From assembly GCF_030818775.1 (NCBI RefSeq), contig NZ_JAUTAU010000001.1, forward strand, positions 3,042,001 through 3,106,000: DNA of 64,000 bases. Direction: 5' to 3'. This DNA comes from Bacillus sp. SORGH_AS_0510. Its GTDB lineage: Bacteria; Bacillota; Bacilli; Bacillales; Cytobacillaceae. Below, piece after piece: positions 1 to 8,237 of the stretch. The notes below the pieces were generated by a model. It was given only the letters and a program-made list of their open reading frames with translations, was not told the origin of the DNA and did no database searches. The first letter of the stretch is position 1; each line of letters begins with the position of its first letter. Position numbers and translations under genes: made by a program.

Positions 1-503
1 GCTTGCATAAACGCATAGCAAATAGTCGAGCCGACAAATTTAAAGCCGCGTTTTTTTAAGTCCTTACTTAATTTATCACTGATTTCGGTTTTTGCCGGGA
101 CCTCTGTTAACTCATTAAAATGGTTTTGGATCGGCTTACCGCCGACAAAGGACCAAATATATTTTTGGAAGGATCCGAATTCATCGATGATTTTCAGATA
201 GGCGTGTGCATTGGTAATGACGGCATTAATTTTCAGCTTATTTCTTACAATTCCTTCATTATGTAAAAGTTCTTCTATTTTCTTGTCGTCGTACTGAACA
301 ATTTTTTCCGCCTCAAAGTTATCAAAGGCTTTGCGGTAATTCTCTCGTTTCTTTAAGATCGTATACCAGCTTAATCCTGCCTGCGCCCCTTCAAGATTTA
401 AATATTCAAATAGCATTTGATCGTCATAAACAGGTACTCCCCATTCATGATCATGATAATCCATATACAACGGATCCTGATTTACCCAACCGCACCTATT
501 CAT
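1..503 (-). CDS. tag: DNA-3-methyladenine glycosylase I, 3' end cut by window edge
   Basis: Base-excision repair enzyme that removes 3-methyladenine from alkylated DNA. I translated the minus strand from the ATG at 503-501: it begins MNRCGWVNQDPLYMDYHDHEWG, the usual Tag start with the zinc-binding Cys and His. The family segment GAQAGLSWYTILKKRENY and the conserved FVGSTICYAFMQ follow, and the frame runs open off the left edge after about 167 codons (family about 185-190). A GGGAGGG ribosome site lies 5' of the ATG. It points away from the motility genes and has no evident link to them. Identification rests on family motifs read by eye. Confidence 0.9.
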   Translation of the reverse strand, partial: MNRCGWVNQDPLYMDYHDHEWGVPVYDDQMLFEYLNLEGAQAGLSWYTILKKRENYRKAFDNFEAEKIVQYDDKKIEELLHNEGIVRNKLKINAVITNAHAYLKIIDEFGSFQKYIWSFVGGKPIQNHFNELTEVPAKTEISDKLSKDLKKRGFKFVGSTICYAFMQ

Positions 504-526
504 CCTGAACCCTCCCGTTTTCTTAT

Positions 527-704
527 GGCTTTGTTAAACTTGTCTGTTGATTTCCGCTCCAGGCACGAGCGGTTCGTGGGTGTTTCGGCGAGTCCTCGGC
601 GCTTGCGCCTGCGGGGTCTCCCCTGAACCATACTCCCACAGGAGTCTTCGTGCCTTCCGCTCCAATCAACAGGGTAAAAAATTTACATTGTTCTTTAACA
701 AGCC
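527..704. repeat. MITE-like repeat, copy 1 of 3
   Basis: About 178 bp with imperfect terminal inverted repeats: left end GGCTTTGTTAAACTTG, right end complement GGCTTGTTAAAGAAC. The GC-rich interior shares long stretches with 39903-40080 and 58541-58715. It contains hairpins such as GGCGC-TT-GCGCC and ACTCC-CACA-GGAGT, and the arms GGCACGA and TCGTGCC can pair. No transposase is encoded, and open frames across it are not credible genes. It sits between tag and the phosphatase gene. Repeats of this look are, as I recall, frequent in Bacillus-like genomes, but I could not check a database. Confidence 0.85.
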
Positions 705-759
705 TTTTTTTTAGTATATCAGAAATTTCATTTAAGAACAAACGTTCCTGTTAATATAT

Positions 760-790
760 AAAAAAAGCGGAATCAATTTACGATTCCACT
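760..790 (-). terminator. Rho-independent terminator of the phosphatase gene
   Basis: On the minus strand AGTGGAATC and GATTCCGCT form a 9-bp stem with one wobble, followed by seven T. It starts about 12 bases after the stop codon of the PhoX-like gene. Confidence 0.8.
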
Positions 791-801
791 CATTACTTTC
801 A

Positions 802-3105
802 TTATCGTACCCATTCACCATGTTGGTTTACTTTGTAACCATTAATTGTTGTATTAACTGCCATACTTCCGTCTTTGTTTAAGTAGTACCACTTGTTAGC
901 TGATTGTACCCATCCTGTTTTCATTTCACCTGACTGTGCTAAATAGTACCATTTGTTCTTTGTTTTTACCCAGCCGGTCTTCATCTCGCCGGATTCTGCG
1001 AGGAAATACCACTTGTTTCCTGTCTTTACCCAACCTGTTTTCATTTCTCCTGATTGTGCTAGGTAATACCATTTGTTTCCTGTCTTCACCCAACCTGTTT
1101 TCATTTCACCTGTTGTTTCAAGGTAATACCATTTGGCGTTATCTTTCACCCAGCCGGTTTGTAGATCACCATTCTCATTATGAAAATACCACTTACCGTC
1201 TTTGAAATTCCAGCCAACGTGTTTGCCGTTTAATTGTGGTAATCCAGCAATATAGCCTACTCCACCTTTTTTGTCGATTCCAATCCCTGCTTCTATTGCC
1301 TTCTCTAATTCTACTTTATTCACGGCTGTTCCTTGAAAATTCTCAAGCTCATCACCTGGGTGTTGATAGTTGCTCAGCACATAGGAGAAACCATTAAAAT
1401 TATCAAGGACACGTAATCCAGTAGCTTCTGCTCCCACAGGAACAGACAGCACTCGAGAAAGTTCCTTTGTATCAATATTATAGGCCCATACGAAGTTGTT
1501 TGTATGCTCCCCGCCATCTTCTCCGATAAATAATGTTCTCATTTTTTCAGAGTAACTTAGGTTATCAGGCTTTGAAATTTTGTCAGGATTCGCTTTATTT
1601 CCGTAAGCATCAGGTGCTGCTAAATCTTCTCCAACAACCATTGCCTTCATATCAGATGCTGCATAGTCACTGTTGATTTTGTTGCCATCCTTGTCCTTTA
1701 AGCCGCCTGTTAAATTAAGCTCATAGGTTCCACCTGCACTGATTTTATTTAAACGTACATCATCTACTGGATCTGAATGATTCGTATCTTCCAACATGGC
1801 TTTTCCAATTTCAGAGATGGCCATATATACTTTTTTATCTTTTGCGTTAACGGTGATCCCTTCCATTTTACGGAATTCTGCTGTTGCGCCTTTTAATGCT
1901 GCATAACGGCGTGATTCAAGGAAAGCTGCTGCTTTTTCCATGCCGGGCTTTAGTTTAATATATTCCGTTTTTCCACCGCTAGAGTCTGTTTTAATCGCTG
2001 TAAATCCTTCTGTTGGCTCGCTAGCCGTTTCAAAGATATCACTGAATTTTGTTCCCTTGTCAATAATCGCTCTCACTTCGTCATCAGTAGCATGTCCTAA
2101 CTTCACCCATTCAAGGTTACCAGACCCACCATTTTCTGCACTAGTTTGAACAAATTTCGCAGCATATAAAGTTCCTGCAGATAAGTCTTTTTCTTTGTCG
2201 GCAACATACATAAACGTTACAGTATAGTTCCCATCATCACCAAAAAATGCGGTCTTATTATCAGGCATCACTGTCATAATTTCATGAGAAAAACGGCCAG
2301 CACTGTAGTGTTTAACGACACTGGTATCACCATTTGGCTTTACTGTTACTTCTGGAATAAAACCATAATTATATGGATTTGCTTTTGATTCATCCCCAAA
2401 GTATAGCTTCGCAAAGCCTTTCACATTCGTAGAGTCTTTATCTGTTCCAATTTCAGCCTCGAATTGACGTGCGTTTGGTTCATATTCTTCTGATCCTAAA
2501 TGCGTTCCCCAAGGTGAAGTTGAGCCATTACATGGAATCCATAAGCCGTTTACGCTAGAAAAATCAATCTTTTTAGCATCCTTAACGGATAACTCTCCAG
2601 TCCTTTTATCTTGGTTTAGATGTGTAAGTGTCATGGAAGCTGGAACCACACCATACGCCGATTTACCAGCATTATCTAATGAATCATATTCAAAATGAGA
2701 TACCATGAAAAGGTTTCCGCCTACATTCATTAAGCTATTAGAATCTGGAGCATCTGAAATATAATAGGATTCCTGACCAGGAACGCTCTTGTCTACGATT
2801 GGATTACCTTTTACATCAATTGGGGTTCCAGCAGGAATTTTTTCACCTTTGTTTGTCACAATCTTTTCATCTGATAGGAATAATTGTTTGTAAGTAAGAG
2901 GGAAATTTTTAGTTTTTCCGTCGCTGTAAGTTACATCCATTGAAGCACTAGTATATGTTTTCACCATGTCTTCAATAGAATCCGGTGCCTTCATAGAATT
3001 GAACTTAAAAGAATCAATGGAAACATCTTTACCGGCAGCTGCTGCAGGAGTTACTGCAGGAATCATTAGTCCAAGTGCTAATGCTACGGTCAATCTCTTT
3101 TTCAT
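802..3105 (-). CDS. Secreted PhoX-family (DUF839) phosphatase with C-terminal choline-binding-type repeats
   Basis: 767 aa. A signal peptide (about residues 1-23, MKKR then a hydrophobic run ending AAAA) points to export. Residues of about 60-600 match the PhoX/DUF839 family, including the motif PCNGSTSPWGTHLGSEEYEPN split around residues 190-210 and a late GEDGGEHTNNFVWAY segment. PhoX enzymes are Ca/Fe-dependent alkaline phosphatases that release phosphate from organic esters. Residues of about 640-767 are six roughly 20-residue WYY/W repeats of the form KTGWVKTGNKWYYLAQSGEM, a cell-wall or choline-binding module, so the enzyme is probably held at the surface. The start has a GGAGGG site. 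A Pho-box-like array lies upstream at 3164-3212, fitting phosphate-starvation control. Substrate not proven. Confidence 0.85.
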   Translation of the reverse strand: MKKRLTVALALGLMIPAVTPAAAAGKDVSIDSFKFNSMKAPDSIEDMVKTYTSASMDVTYSDGKTKNFPLTYKQLFLSDEKIVTNKGEKIPAGTPIDVKGNPIVDKSVPGQESYYISDAPDSNSLMNVGGNLFMVSHFEYDSLDNAGKSAYGVVPASMTLTHLNQDKRTGELSVKDAKKIDFSSVNGLWIPCNGSTSPWGTHLGSEEYEPNARQFEAEIGTDKDSTNVKGFAKLYFGDESKANPYNYGFIPEVTVKPNGDTSVVKHYSAGRFSHEIMTVMPDNKTAFFGDDGNYTVTFMYVADKEKDLSAGTLYAAKFVQTSAENGGSGNLEWVKLGHATDDEVRAIIDKGTKFSDIFETASEPTEGFTAIKTDSSGGKTEYIKLKPGMEKAAAFLESRRYAALKGATAEFRKMEGITVNAKDKKVYMAISEIGKAMLEDTNHSDPVDDVRLNKISAGGTYELNLTGGLKDKDGNKINSDYAASDMKAMVVGEDLAAPDAYGNKANPDKISKPDNLSYSEKMRTLFIGEDGGEHTNNFVWAYNIDTKELSRVLSVPVGAEATGLRVLDNFNGFSYVLSNYQHPGDELENFQGTAVNKVELEKAIEAGIGIDKKGGVGYIAGLPQLNGKHVGWNFKDGKWYFHNENGDLQTGWVKDNAKWYYLETTGEMKTGWVKTGNKWYYLAQSGEMKTGWVKTGNKWYFLAESGEMKTGWVKTKNKWYYLAQSGEMKTGWVQSANKWYYLNKDGSMAVNTTINGYKVNQHGEWVR

Positions 3106-3163
3106 GTTTTTAAACCCTCCTAGTGTGTTGGTTAATAACTTCTACTCTATTAAAACCTAATAC

Positions 3164-3212
3164 TATTAAGGGTAGGTTAACGGAATGTTTAGATTTTATT
3201 AATTAATGTAAA
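3164..3212 (-). promoter_or_regulatory. Pho-box-like PhoP binding array upstream of the phosphatase gene
   Basis: Read toward the phosphatase gene there are five hexamers: TTTACA, TTAATA, TAAACA, TTAACC and TTAATA, separated by 4, 5, 5 and 5 bases, an almost exact 11-bp period. In Bacillus, PhoP binds TT(A/T/C)ACA-like hexamers with about 5-bp spacers at phosphate-starvation promoters. The hexamers here are degenerate, so the call rests on spacing plus the downstream phosphatase. Confidence 0.55.
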
Positions 3213-3339
3213 TTTAACTTAACAATAACTGGATAGCCTCGTCTCATTTTTTATTTTCCTACAATTGTTATGAGTTTTTTTCCTGGACTTATAGTAAGAT
3301 GATGAAGGAAATATAGTTTAGAAGGGATCCATTAAAAAA

Positions 3340-4161
3340 ATGACATATAAAATGATTGTACTAGATTTAGATGATACTTTATTACAGGACGACCACACAA
3401 TCTCACCACGTACTAAGAAAGCACTAATGGATGCGCAGGAAGCTGGGGTTAAGGTTGTACTAGCGTCTGGCCGCCCCACTTCTGCGATGCTCGATGTTGC
3501 AGAAGAATTGCAATTAAAGGACTATGGAAGTTTTATCCTATCTTTTAATGGTGCAAAAATTACAAACTGCCAATCAGGTGAAGAGCTGTTCAGCAGCACC
3601 CTGTCACCTGAAATGGTCCACCATTTATATGAAGTAAGTCGTAATGAAGATGTGTGGATTCACACGTATGTTGGGGACTATATTGTGACTGAAGCAGGTA
3701 ATCAATATACAAATGTTGAAGCTGCTATTACCGGCTTAGAAATTTTTGAAGTCGACAGCTTTGTGGATGCAGTAAACGAACCCGTGGTTAAGGTGTTAAT
3801 GCTTGAGGAACCTGAAAAGCTTGCTGTTGTTGAGAAAAAACTGCAAGAACAGTTTGTCGGCGAACTAAGTGTTATGCGCTCAAAGCCATTCTTTTTAGAG
3901 TTTACTGAGGAAGGTGTAACAAAAGGAACAAGCTTAAATCAATTGATTGATAAGCTTGGGATCTCTCGTGAAGAGGTCATTGCTATGGGCGACAGTTATA
4001 ATGATCTGGCGATGATTGAGTTTGCAGGACTTGGCGTGGCGATGGGTAATGCACCTGATGATATTAAAGAAAAAGCGGACTTTGTGACCGACACGAATAT
4101 GAACGATGGAGTTGCGAAGGTTGTTGAAGAGTTTGTGTTAAATGGTGCAGTGCTGGTTTAA
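3340..4161 (+). CDS. Cof-type HAD-superfamily sugar phosphatase
   Basis: 273 aa cytoplasmic phosphatase of the Cof/YxeH/YidA group. Motif I is DLDDTLL at residues 9-15 (nucleophile and acid/base Asp), motif II is the ASGRPT region near residue 47, and motif IV is GDSYNDLAMIEFAG near 226, with a Mg-binding Asp pair and the conserved Lys before it. The alpha/beta cap typical of type C2 lies between. Such enzymes dephosphorylate sugar phosphates, flavin or PLP precursors; the substrate cannot be told. An AGAAGGGATCC ribosome site precedes the ATG. It is divergent from the PhoX-like gene and appears monocistronic, with a terminator at 4466-4500 after the repeat array. Confidence 0.9.
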   Translation: MTYKMIVLDLDDTLLQDDHTISPRTKKALMDAQEAGVKVVLASGRPTSAMLDVAEELQLKDYGSFILSFNGAKITNCQSGEELFSSTLSPEMVHHLYEVSRNEDVWIHTYVGDYIVTEAGNQYTNVEAAITGLEIFEVDSFVDAVNEPVVKVLMLEEPEKLAVVEKKLQEQFVGELSVMRSKPFFLEFTEEGVTKGTSLNQLIDKLGISREEVIAMGDSYNDLAMIEFAGLGVAMGNAPDDIKEKADFVTDTNMNDGVAKVVEEFVLNGAVLV

Positions 4162-4218
4162 TAGTTTTATATAGTGAAGTAATATGACTTTATGTAACTT
4201 GTAAATTTTTTTACATCA

Positions 4219-4432
4219 TTTGTAGAATTCCTTCATTTTTGTATAGAATTATTACTAATCTGTGTAGAATTCCAGAAATCTTTTAAAAGAAATTTGCAAT
4301 TTTGTAGATATCCTTGATTTTTATGTAGATATATCCGAAATTTGTGTAGATATCCGTTAATTTTGTGTAGATAAATCTTAAATTTGTGTAGATATCCCTC
4401 ATTTTTATGTAGATAAATCTGAAATTCGCATC
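4219..4432. repeat. Degenerate 21-bp-period intergenic array (TGTAGATATCC type)
   Basis: The core TAGA recurs with TAGA starting at 4223, 4244, 4265, 4305, 4326, 4347, 4368, 4389 and 4410. Steps are exactly 21 bases except one 40-base step that holds a decayed unit. The consensus core is about TTTGTGTAGATATCC; the remaining bases vary but stay A/T-rich. It lies after the HAD gene and before its terminator. A minus-strand frame through it stays open because 21 is a multiple of three, but it lacks a ribosome site. Function unknown. Confidence 0.8.
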
Positions 4433-4465
4433 AATGCCCCCAATATCAGATACAAAATCATAAAA

Positions 4466-4500
4466 AAACGCTCAACTTTTACAAAAGTTGGGCTTTTTTT
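4466..4500 (+). terminator. Rho-independent terminator after HAD gene and repeat array
   Basis: GCTCAACTTTT and AAAAGTTGGGC form an 11-bp stem with one wobble and are followed by a run of seven T; an A-run on the other side may let it act in both directions. Confidence 0.85.
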
Positions 4501-4589
4501 ACCCCAAGTAACCTAGCCCAAGTCTGTCCCCTCTCCCACACCCAAAGCATAAGCTATTACAAGCAAAAATAAAAAAGGCGGAGAGAGGT

Positions 4590-5243
4590 ATGGGATTATT
4601 CATCAATAAAAATGAGCATCCGAATGTTTATCAAACGACCCAAAAGCTAAATGAACCGAATCAAGTTTTTTCACGGCACGATTTTCTAACAGATCTTATG
4701 AACGAACAGCAAAAGGCGAACAAATCACTTAAACAGGCTTTGGAAGATCAAATGGTGAAGAGCTTACTGGCATTCCATGAGAAAAATGCACAATTAGAGA
4801 CCATTTTAGAAAATGAAGCCGCAACAAAACAATCCTTAATGGACCAGGTCAGTGAGTTAAATAAGAGTTATCAGGAAATTGCAAACAGGCTGGAGAGAAA
4901 CGAAGAAACGAATCAACAGCTCTCTGTTCAGATGCAGGAGCAGCTGGAATTGCAAAAAGAAACGGCGGAAAAAATAACAAAACAAGAAGAGTTTCATGGC
5001 GGGGTGTTGGAGCGGCTAGATACTCAAGAGGCGTTATTGGATAAGGTCGCGCGCCAAGTAAATCATATCCGCTCGATTCTATTCGAACGGACTAATTATC
5101 TTGCTGAAAAAATCGACGATGGCTATAAACTCACTTCCTCCTATGTCTATAAATTGATGACTGGCTCCGAACAGCCGTTAACATTTTTCTTATTGAATCA
5201 TAAGAAGGAGGAAAAACAAGAAGAAGGTTCACCGCAGGAATAA
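4590..5243 (+). CDS. Conserved-looking coiled-coil protein of unknown function
   Basis: 217 aa, start supported by the AAGGCGGAGAGAGG ribosome site. I do not recognise the family. There is no signal peptide or membrane segment. Residues of about 35-145 are rich in Glu, Gln, Lys and Leu in heptad-like spacing (LMDQVSELNKSYQEIANRL, QQLSVQMQEQLELQKET), which predicts a long coiled coil. Residues 155-200 are less charged (VNHIRSILFERTNYLAEKI) and may form a compact C-terminal part. The gene is alone, 129 bases before the DUF3231 gene, with a perfect ATTTGGAA/TTCCAAAT hairpin between them at about 5302-5323. It could be structural or spore-associated, but nothing in the sequence proves this. Confidence 0.6.
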   Translation: MGLFINKNEHPNVYQTTQKLNEPNQVFSRHDFLTDLMNEQQKANKSLKQALEDQMVKSLLAFHEKNAQLETILENEAATKQSLMDQVSELNKSYQEIANRLERNEETNQQLSVQMQEQLELQKETAEKITKQEEFHGGVLERLDTQEALLDKVARQVNHIRSILFERTNYLAEKIDDGYKLTSSYVYKLMTGSEQPLTFFLLNHKKEEKQEEGSPQE

Positions 5244-5371
5244 CGGTGAACTTAATTTTTTGAGGTATTATTAACTAGCAAAATTAATCTTTTAATTAAA
5301 AATTTGGAAATAAAATTCCAAATGATTGAACAAAATATAGTTACTTAGATACAACCAAAGGAGGCTGCCCT

Positions 5372-5923
5372 ATGACAAATATTTTTGAGTCGCTAAAAGA
5401 CCTTTTTACACCTATAGCGGACGATGAAAGAAAAAACCCCTTACATATAGGTGAAGTAAACCATTTTTGGTTGTTACTTACCCTCATTGAAGAAGGAATA
5501 ATGATTTTTCAGTTAGCGTTAAACACCACAACTGACGATCAATTAATACATGCTTTATCCAACGGACACCAATCTGCGAAAGAGGTTAACCAGCGGTTAC
5601 GCAATTACTTTATCAATGAAGGAATTCCTTTACCGCCTTCTTCTGAGAATAAACCCAAATCGGATCCAAATGCCGTCCCACTTGGCGTAAAATATACGGA
5701 TGAGGAAATAGCAAACCTAGTATCTGCCAAAGTTGCAGCAGAGATTACGTTGATTGGGCAAGGCTTAGCATTATGTGTTAGAAATGATGCATGTAAATTA
5801 TTGATGGAAGCTCAGGTTGAGATTTTCAAATATGGCTGTTCATTAAAAAAAATGATGCGCGAACGTGGCTGGCTGAAGGTTCCCCCCTATTACTATCCAC
5901 CTGGCGCACCTACATCAAACTAA
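5372..5923 (+). CDS. DUF3231 family protein (single-domain, spore-coat-like ferritin fold)
   Basis: 183 aa. The sequence HIGEVNHFWLLLTLIEEGIM, the central PLGVKYTDEEIANLVSAKVA and the ending GWLKVPPYYYPPG are characteristic of DUF3231, a family abundant in spore-forming Bacillaceae and related to CotF-type coat proteins. Many members carry two such domains (about 330 aa); this one has one. AAAGGAGG precedes the ATG. The gene converges on ppaC and shares a bidirectional terminator with it. Role unproven; sporulation is a family-based guess. Confidence 0.8.
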   Translation: MTNIFESLKDLFTPIADDERKNPLHIGEVNHFWLLLTLIEEGIMIFQLALNTTTDDQLIHALSNGHQSAKEVNQRLRNYFINEGIPLPPSSENKPKSDPNAVPLGVKYTDEEIANLVSAKVAAEITLIGQGLALCVRNDACKLLMEAQVEIFKYGCSLKKMMRERGWLKVPPYYYPPGAPTSN

Positions 5924-5927
5924 AACA

Positions 5928-5966
5928 AAAAAACCGCTCAGGCCACCACCGGCATGAACGGTTTTT
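5928..5966. terminator. Bidirectional terminator between DUF3231 gene and ppaC
   Basis: AAAAACCG at one end pairs with CGGTTTTTT at the other, with further partial pairing between CCGTTCATGCC and GGCCTGAGCGG on the minus strand. Runs of A and T flank both sides, as expected for convergent genes. Confidence 0.8.
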
Positions 5967-5977
5967 TCAAGCAAAAT

Positions 5978-6916
5978 TTAGAATTCACCTTTGTTAAAAA
6001 TATCAGTTAACACAGGAACGATTTGCTTCTTACGAGAAACAACGCCCTTAAGTGTGGCAGTGTTATTTTCAAGTGAAACATTGTATGCTTTTTCTACGGC
6101 TACAGCTTTGCTTCCTAACGCTAAACCAACAGAATCATTTGTTAAGATATCAGTTACAACAAATAGGAATAAATCAAGATTCTTCTCTTCGATGATTGAA
6201 GTGATTGCTGCTTCAATTTCCGTTTGGCGAGCAAGAACATCAGCTGTGTCAACCACATTTACTTGAGCGATTTCTACCTTGCTAGCGCCCATTTCAAAAC
6301 CTTTTGCATCAAGGCTTAACAATTCAGCGATTGATTTGTCACGAACATCTGCTCCAGCCTTTAACATTTCAAGGCCGTAGGTTTCAGCATCTACACCTGC
6401 AATGGCAGCTAATTCACGAGCAGCTGCCACGTCTTCTGGTGTGCAAGTTGGAGATTTAAAAAGTAATGAGTCAGAAATAATCGCGGATAACATCAAGCCA
6501 GCGATCTCAGGCTTAATTTCTTTTCCATTTTCTTTATACATTTTATTTAAGATTGTCGCCGTACAGCCTACAGGCTCGCAACGGTAGTATAACGGATCGC
6601 TTGTTTCAAAGTTAGCAATACGGTGATGGTCAATTACTTCTAATACACGAACATCAGCGATATCGGTCGCACTTTGTTGGCGCTCGTTGTGGTCTACTAA
6701 AATAACAGTGTTCACTTCAGCAGAAACGGATTCCACTAAGCGAGGAACTTCCGCGTTGAATTGAGTAAGTGCGTATTGTGTTTCACCGTTAACTTGACCT
6801 AAACGGACAGGTTCAACGTCCATGCCTAATTGTTTCTTCAAATCTGCATATGCAATAGCAGAACAAATCGTATCTGTGTCGGGATTTTTATGACCGAAAA
6901 TAAGTACTTTTTCCAT
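5978..6916 (-). CDS. ppaC: Manganese-dependent inorganic pyrophosphatase (family II)
   Basis: 312 aa, the usual length (about 309) for PpaC, which hydrolyses pyrophosphate to two phosphates in the cytoplasm and pulls biosynthetic reactions forward. The DHH-type metal motifs are visible: GHKNPDTDT at residues 8-16, ILVDHNE near 73, and [10 protein letters not shown] near 95-104. The C-terminal DHHA2 domain ends in [11 protein letters not shown], with the SRKKQ substrate-phosphate motif. A clear SigA promoter lies at 6985-7013. It follows sigD on the same strand but has its own promoter. Confidence 0.95.
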   Translation of the reverse strand: MEKVLIFGHKNPDTDTICSAIAYADLKKQLGMDVEPVRLGQVNGETQYALTQFNAEVPRLVESVSAEVNTVILVDHNERQQSATDIADVRVLEVIDHHRIANFETSDPLYYRCEPVGCTATILNKMYKENGKEIKPEIAGLMLSAIISDSLLFKSPTCTPEDVAAARELAAIAGVDAETYGLEMLKAGADVRDKSIAELLSLDAKGFEMGASKVEIAQVNVVDTADVLARQTEIEAAITSIIEEKNLDLFLFVVTDILTNDSVGLALGSKAVAVEKAYNVSLENNTATLKGVVSRKKQIVPVLTDIFNKGEF

Positions 6917-6984
6917 GTTACTACTCCTAATCGTATGAAATTATGTAGGACAAGCCCAGAGAGATGGCAATGACCCCATCAAAA

Positions 6985-7013
6985 ATTATATATGATTCTG
7001 TTGAAGGATTCAA
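6985..7013 (-). promoter_or_regulatory. SigA-type promoter of ppaC
   Basis: TTGAAT, 17-base spacer, TATAAT on the minus strand, about 70 bases upstream of the ppaC start and downstream of the sigD stop. A good match to the vegetative consensus. Confidence 0.75.
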
Positions 7014-7050
7014 AACAAAAACCAGAATTAACATAACATATCCTACATAT

Positions 7051-7854
7051 CTATAAGAAGGAATCAAAAGAATATCCATTCGCTTCAAAGCTTTGACGTA
7101 ATCGTATAATCGCTCGAGAATGAATTTGAGATATTCTTCCTTTTGTTAGATTCAATACTTCTGAAATCTCTACCTGCGATAATCCCTCATAATATAATAA
7201 AGAAATGACAAGCCTTTCCTTTTCCGGCATTTTATCGATGCAGGCTGCCATCATTTTTTGGAAATCCGCCATTTGCAAATTGCGATCATGTTTGTCAGAG
7301 TGATCATCCTTAATTTGATCTAACCGGCTCTGCTGTTTACCCTCATCATCATTAGAATTCAAGGGCTCATTAAGTGATAGTAAGGTGGATACTGATAAAG
7401 CTGCCATTGCTTGGTCTACTTCATCCAAAGGCATGCTTAAAAATTGGCTTAGCTCTTCTTCCGAGGGTGATCTCATCAGATTTTGCTCCAACTCCCGAAA
7501 AGCACTATTTAGCTTTTTGGCTTTATCTCTTAAGCCACGTGGGACCCAGTCCATTTGGCGAATGCCGTCCAACATAGCTCCTTTAATTCTCCAAAGACCA
7601 AACGTTTCAAATTGATAACCTTTTTTGTAATCAAATTTCTTAATAGCTTCAAGCAAACCTATATAGCCTAACCCGACTAAGTCCTCTTTTGGAATAATAC
7701 GTTGCGGGATACTTAGGCTCATTTTATTCGCCATTTGCTCAACCAAATACATATACTGTTTAACAAGTTTTTCCTGTGACCTGGAATCATGATTTTCGCG
7801 ATAAGTCCTCCATAATAAGTCATGTGGTATGGCTTCTTTAATACCTGGATTCAA
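7051..7854 (-). CDS. sigD: Flagellar RNA polymerase sigma factor SigD (sigma-28)
   Basis: 267 aa (B. subtilis SigD is 254). It directs transcription of late flagellar, chemotaxis and autolysin genes from TAAA-N15-GCCGATAA promoters, six of which are visible in this window. Region 2 spans about residues 25-95 (DLVGLGYIGLLEAIKKFD, FETFGLWRIKGAMLDGIRQ), region 3 about 110-165, and region 4 about 205-260 (MPEKERLVISLLYYEGLSQVEI then a helix-turn-helix). It is the last gene of the long export operon, 33 bases after the small membrane protein gene. This matches B. subtilis, where operon-end position makes SigD level depend on full-length transcription. FlgM (30592-30867) is the expected anti-sigma partner. 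Confidence 0.97.
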   Translation of the reverse strand: MNPGIKEAIPHDLLWRTYRENHDSRSQEKLVKQYMYLVEQMANKMSLSIPQRIIPKEDLVGLGYIGLLEAIKKFDYKKGYQFETFGLWRIKGAMLDGIRQMDWVPRGLRDKAKKLNSAFRELEQNLMRSPSEEELSQFLSMPLDEVDQAMAALSVSTLLSLNEPLNSNDDEGKQQSRLDQIKDDHSDKHDRNLQMADFQKMMAACIDKMPEKERLVISLLYYEGLSQVEISEVLNLTKGRISQIHSRAIIRLRQSFEANGYSFDSFL

Positions 7855-7887
7855 CGTTTATCCCTCCTTTATTGGGTTGTCCATATA

Positions 7888-8226
7888 TTAGGATTGTCGC
7901 TCTTCCCCTTTATGTAACGCTCCTAGGGGAATGTGCTGAAACGATTGTTCTTCCTCGATGATTTCATCGATTGTTTTCTCCTGTACCGATTCAAGGGTCT
8001 CTCCTAAATGTTGTTCACTGTATTGAATTGAACTGTTCCTTGGGCCCTTTCCGCTCAATTGCCCAACAACAAAGCGTAAAATATAACTGATTAAAAAGAA
8101 GATGAGAAACCCGATCATTGCTCTTAAAATAGATGTTTGCCATGTGTTATTTGATAAAGAAAAAAAGAATGTCAGGAGGAATGCTGCTGACCCCGTTATC
8201 GTATTAACCTTCCAATTTAATACCAT
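7888..8226 (-). CDS. Small bitopic membrane protein of unknown function between flhG and sigD
   Basis: 112 aa. Two hydrophobic stretches, residues of about 9-27 (TITGSAAFLLTFFFSLS) and 33-52 (AMIGFLIFFLISYILRFVV), are followed by a polar, acidic C-terminal tail (residues 60-112, with EKTIDEIIEEEQ). The start has an AGGAGG site. It lies 11 bases after flhG and 33 bases before sigD, so it is certainly co-transcribed with the flagellar operon. B. subtilis has cheB-cheA-cheW-cheC-cheD here. I do not recognise the family; a motility-related role is inferred from position only. Confidence 0.7.
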   Translation of the reverse strand: MVLNWKVNTITGSAAFLLTFFFSLSNNTWQTSILRAMIGFLIFFLISYILRFVVGQLSGKGPRNSSIQYSEQHLGETLESVQEKTIDEIIEEEQSFQHIPLGALHKGEERQS

Positions 8227-8237
8227 AGGCTCCTCCT

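Noticed and set aside
523..741. Open frames across the repeat at 527-704 and the matching frame at 58459-58698
   Set aside because: They run through the MITE-like element, recur only because the repeat recurs, lack ribosome sites and encode no domain.
4283..4402. Minus-strand 39-codon frame with a DIYTNLR-like heptapeptide repeat
   Set aside because: It stays open only because the 21-bp repeat is a multiple of three; no ribosome site precedes its ATG.
6940..7047. ATGTAGGA and TCCTACAT about 100 bases apart between sigD and ppaC
   Set aside because: An 8-bp inverted match at that distance in A/T-rich DNA is easily chance and flanks the ppaC promoter without further structure.
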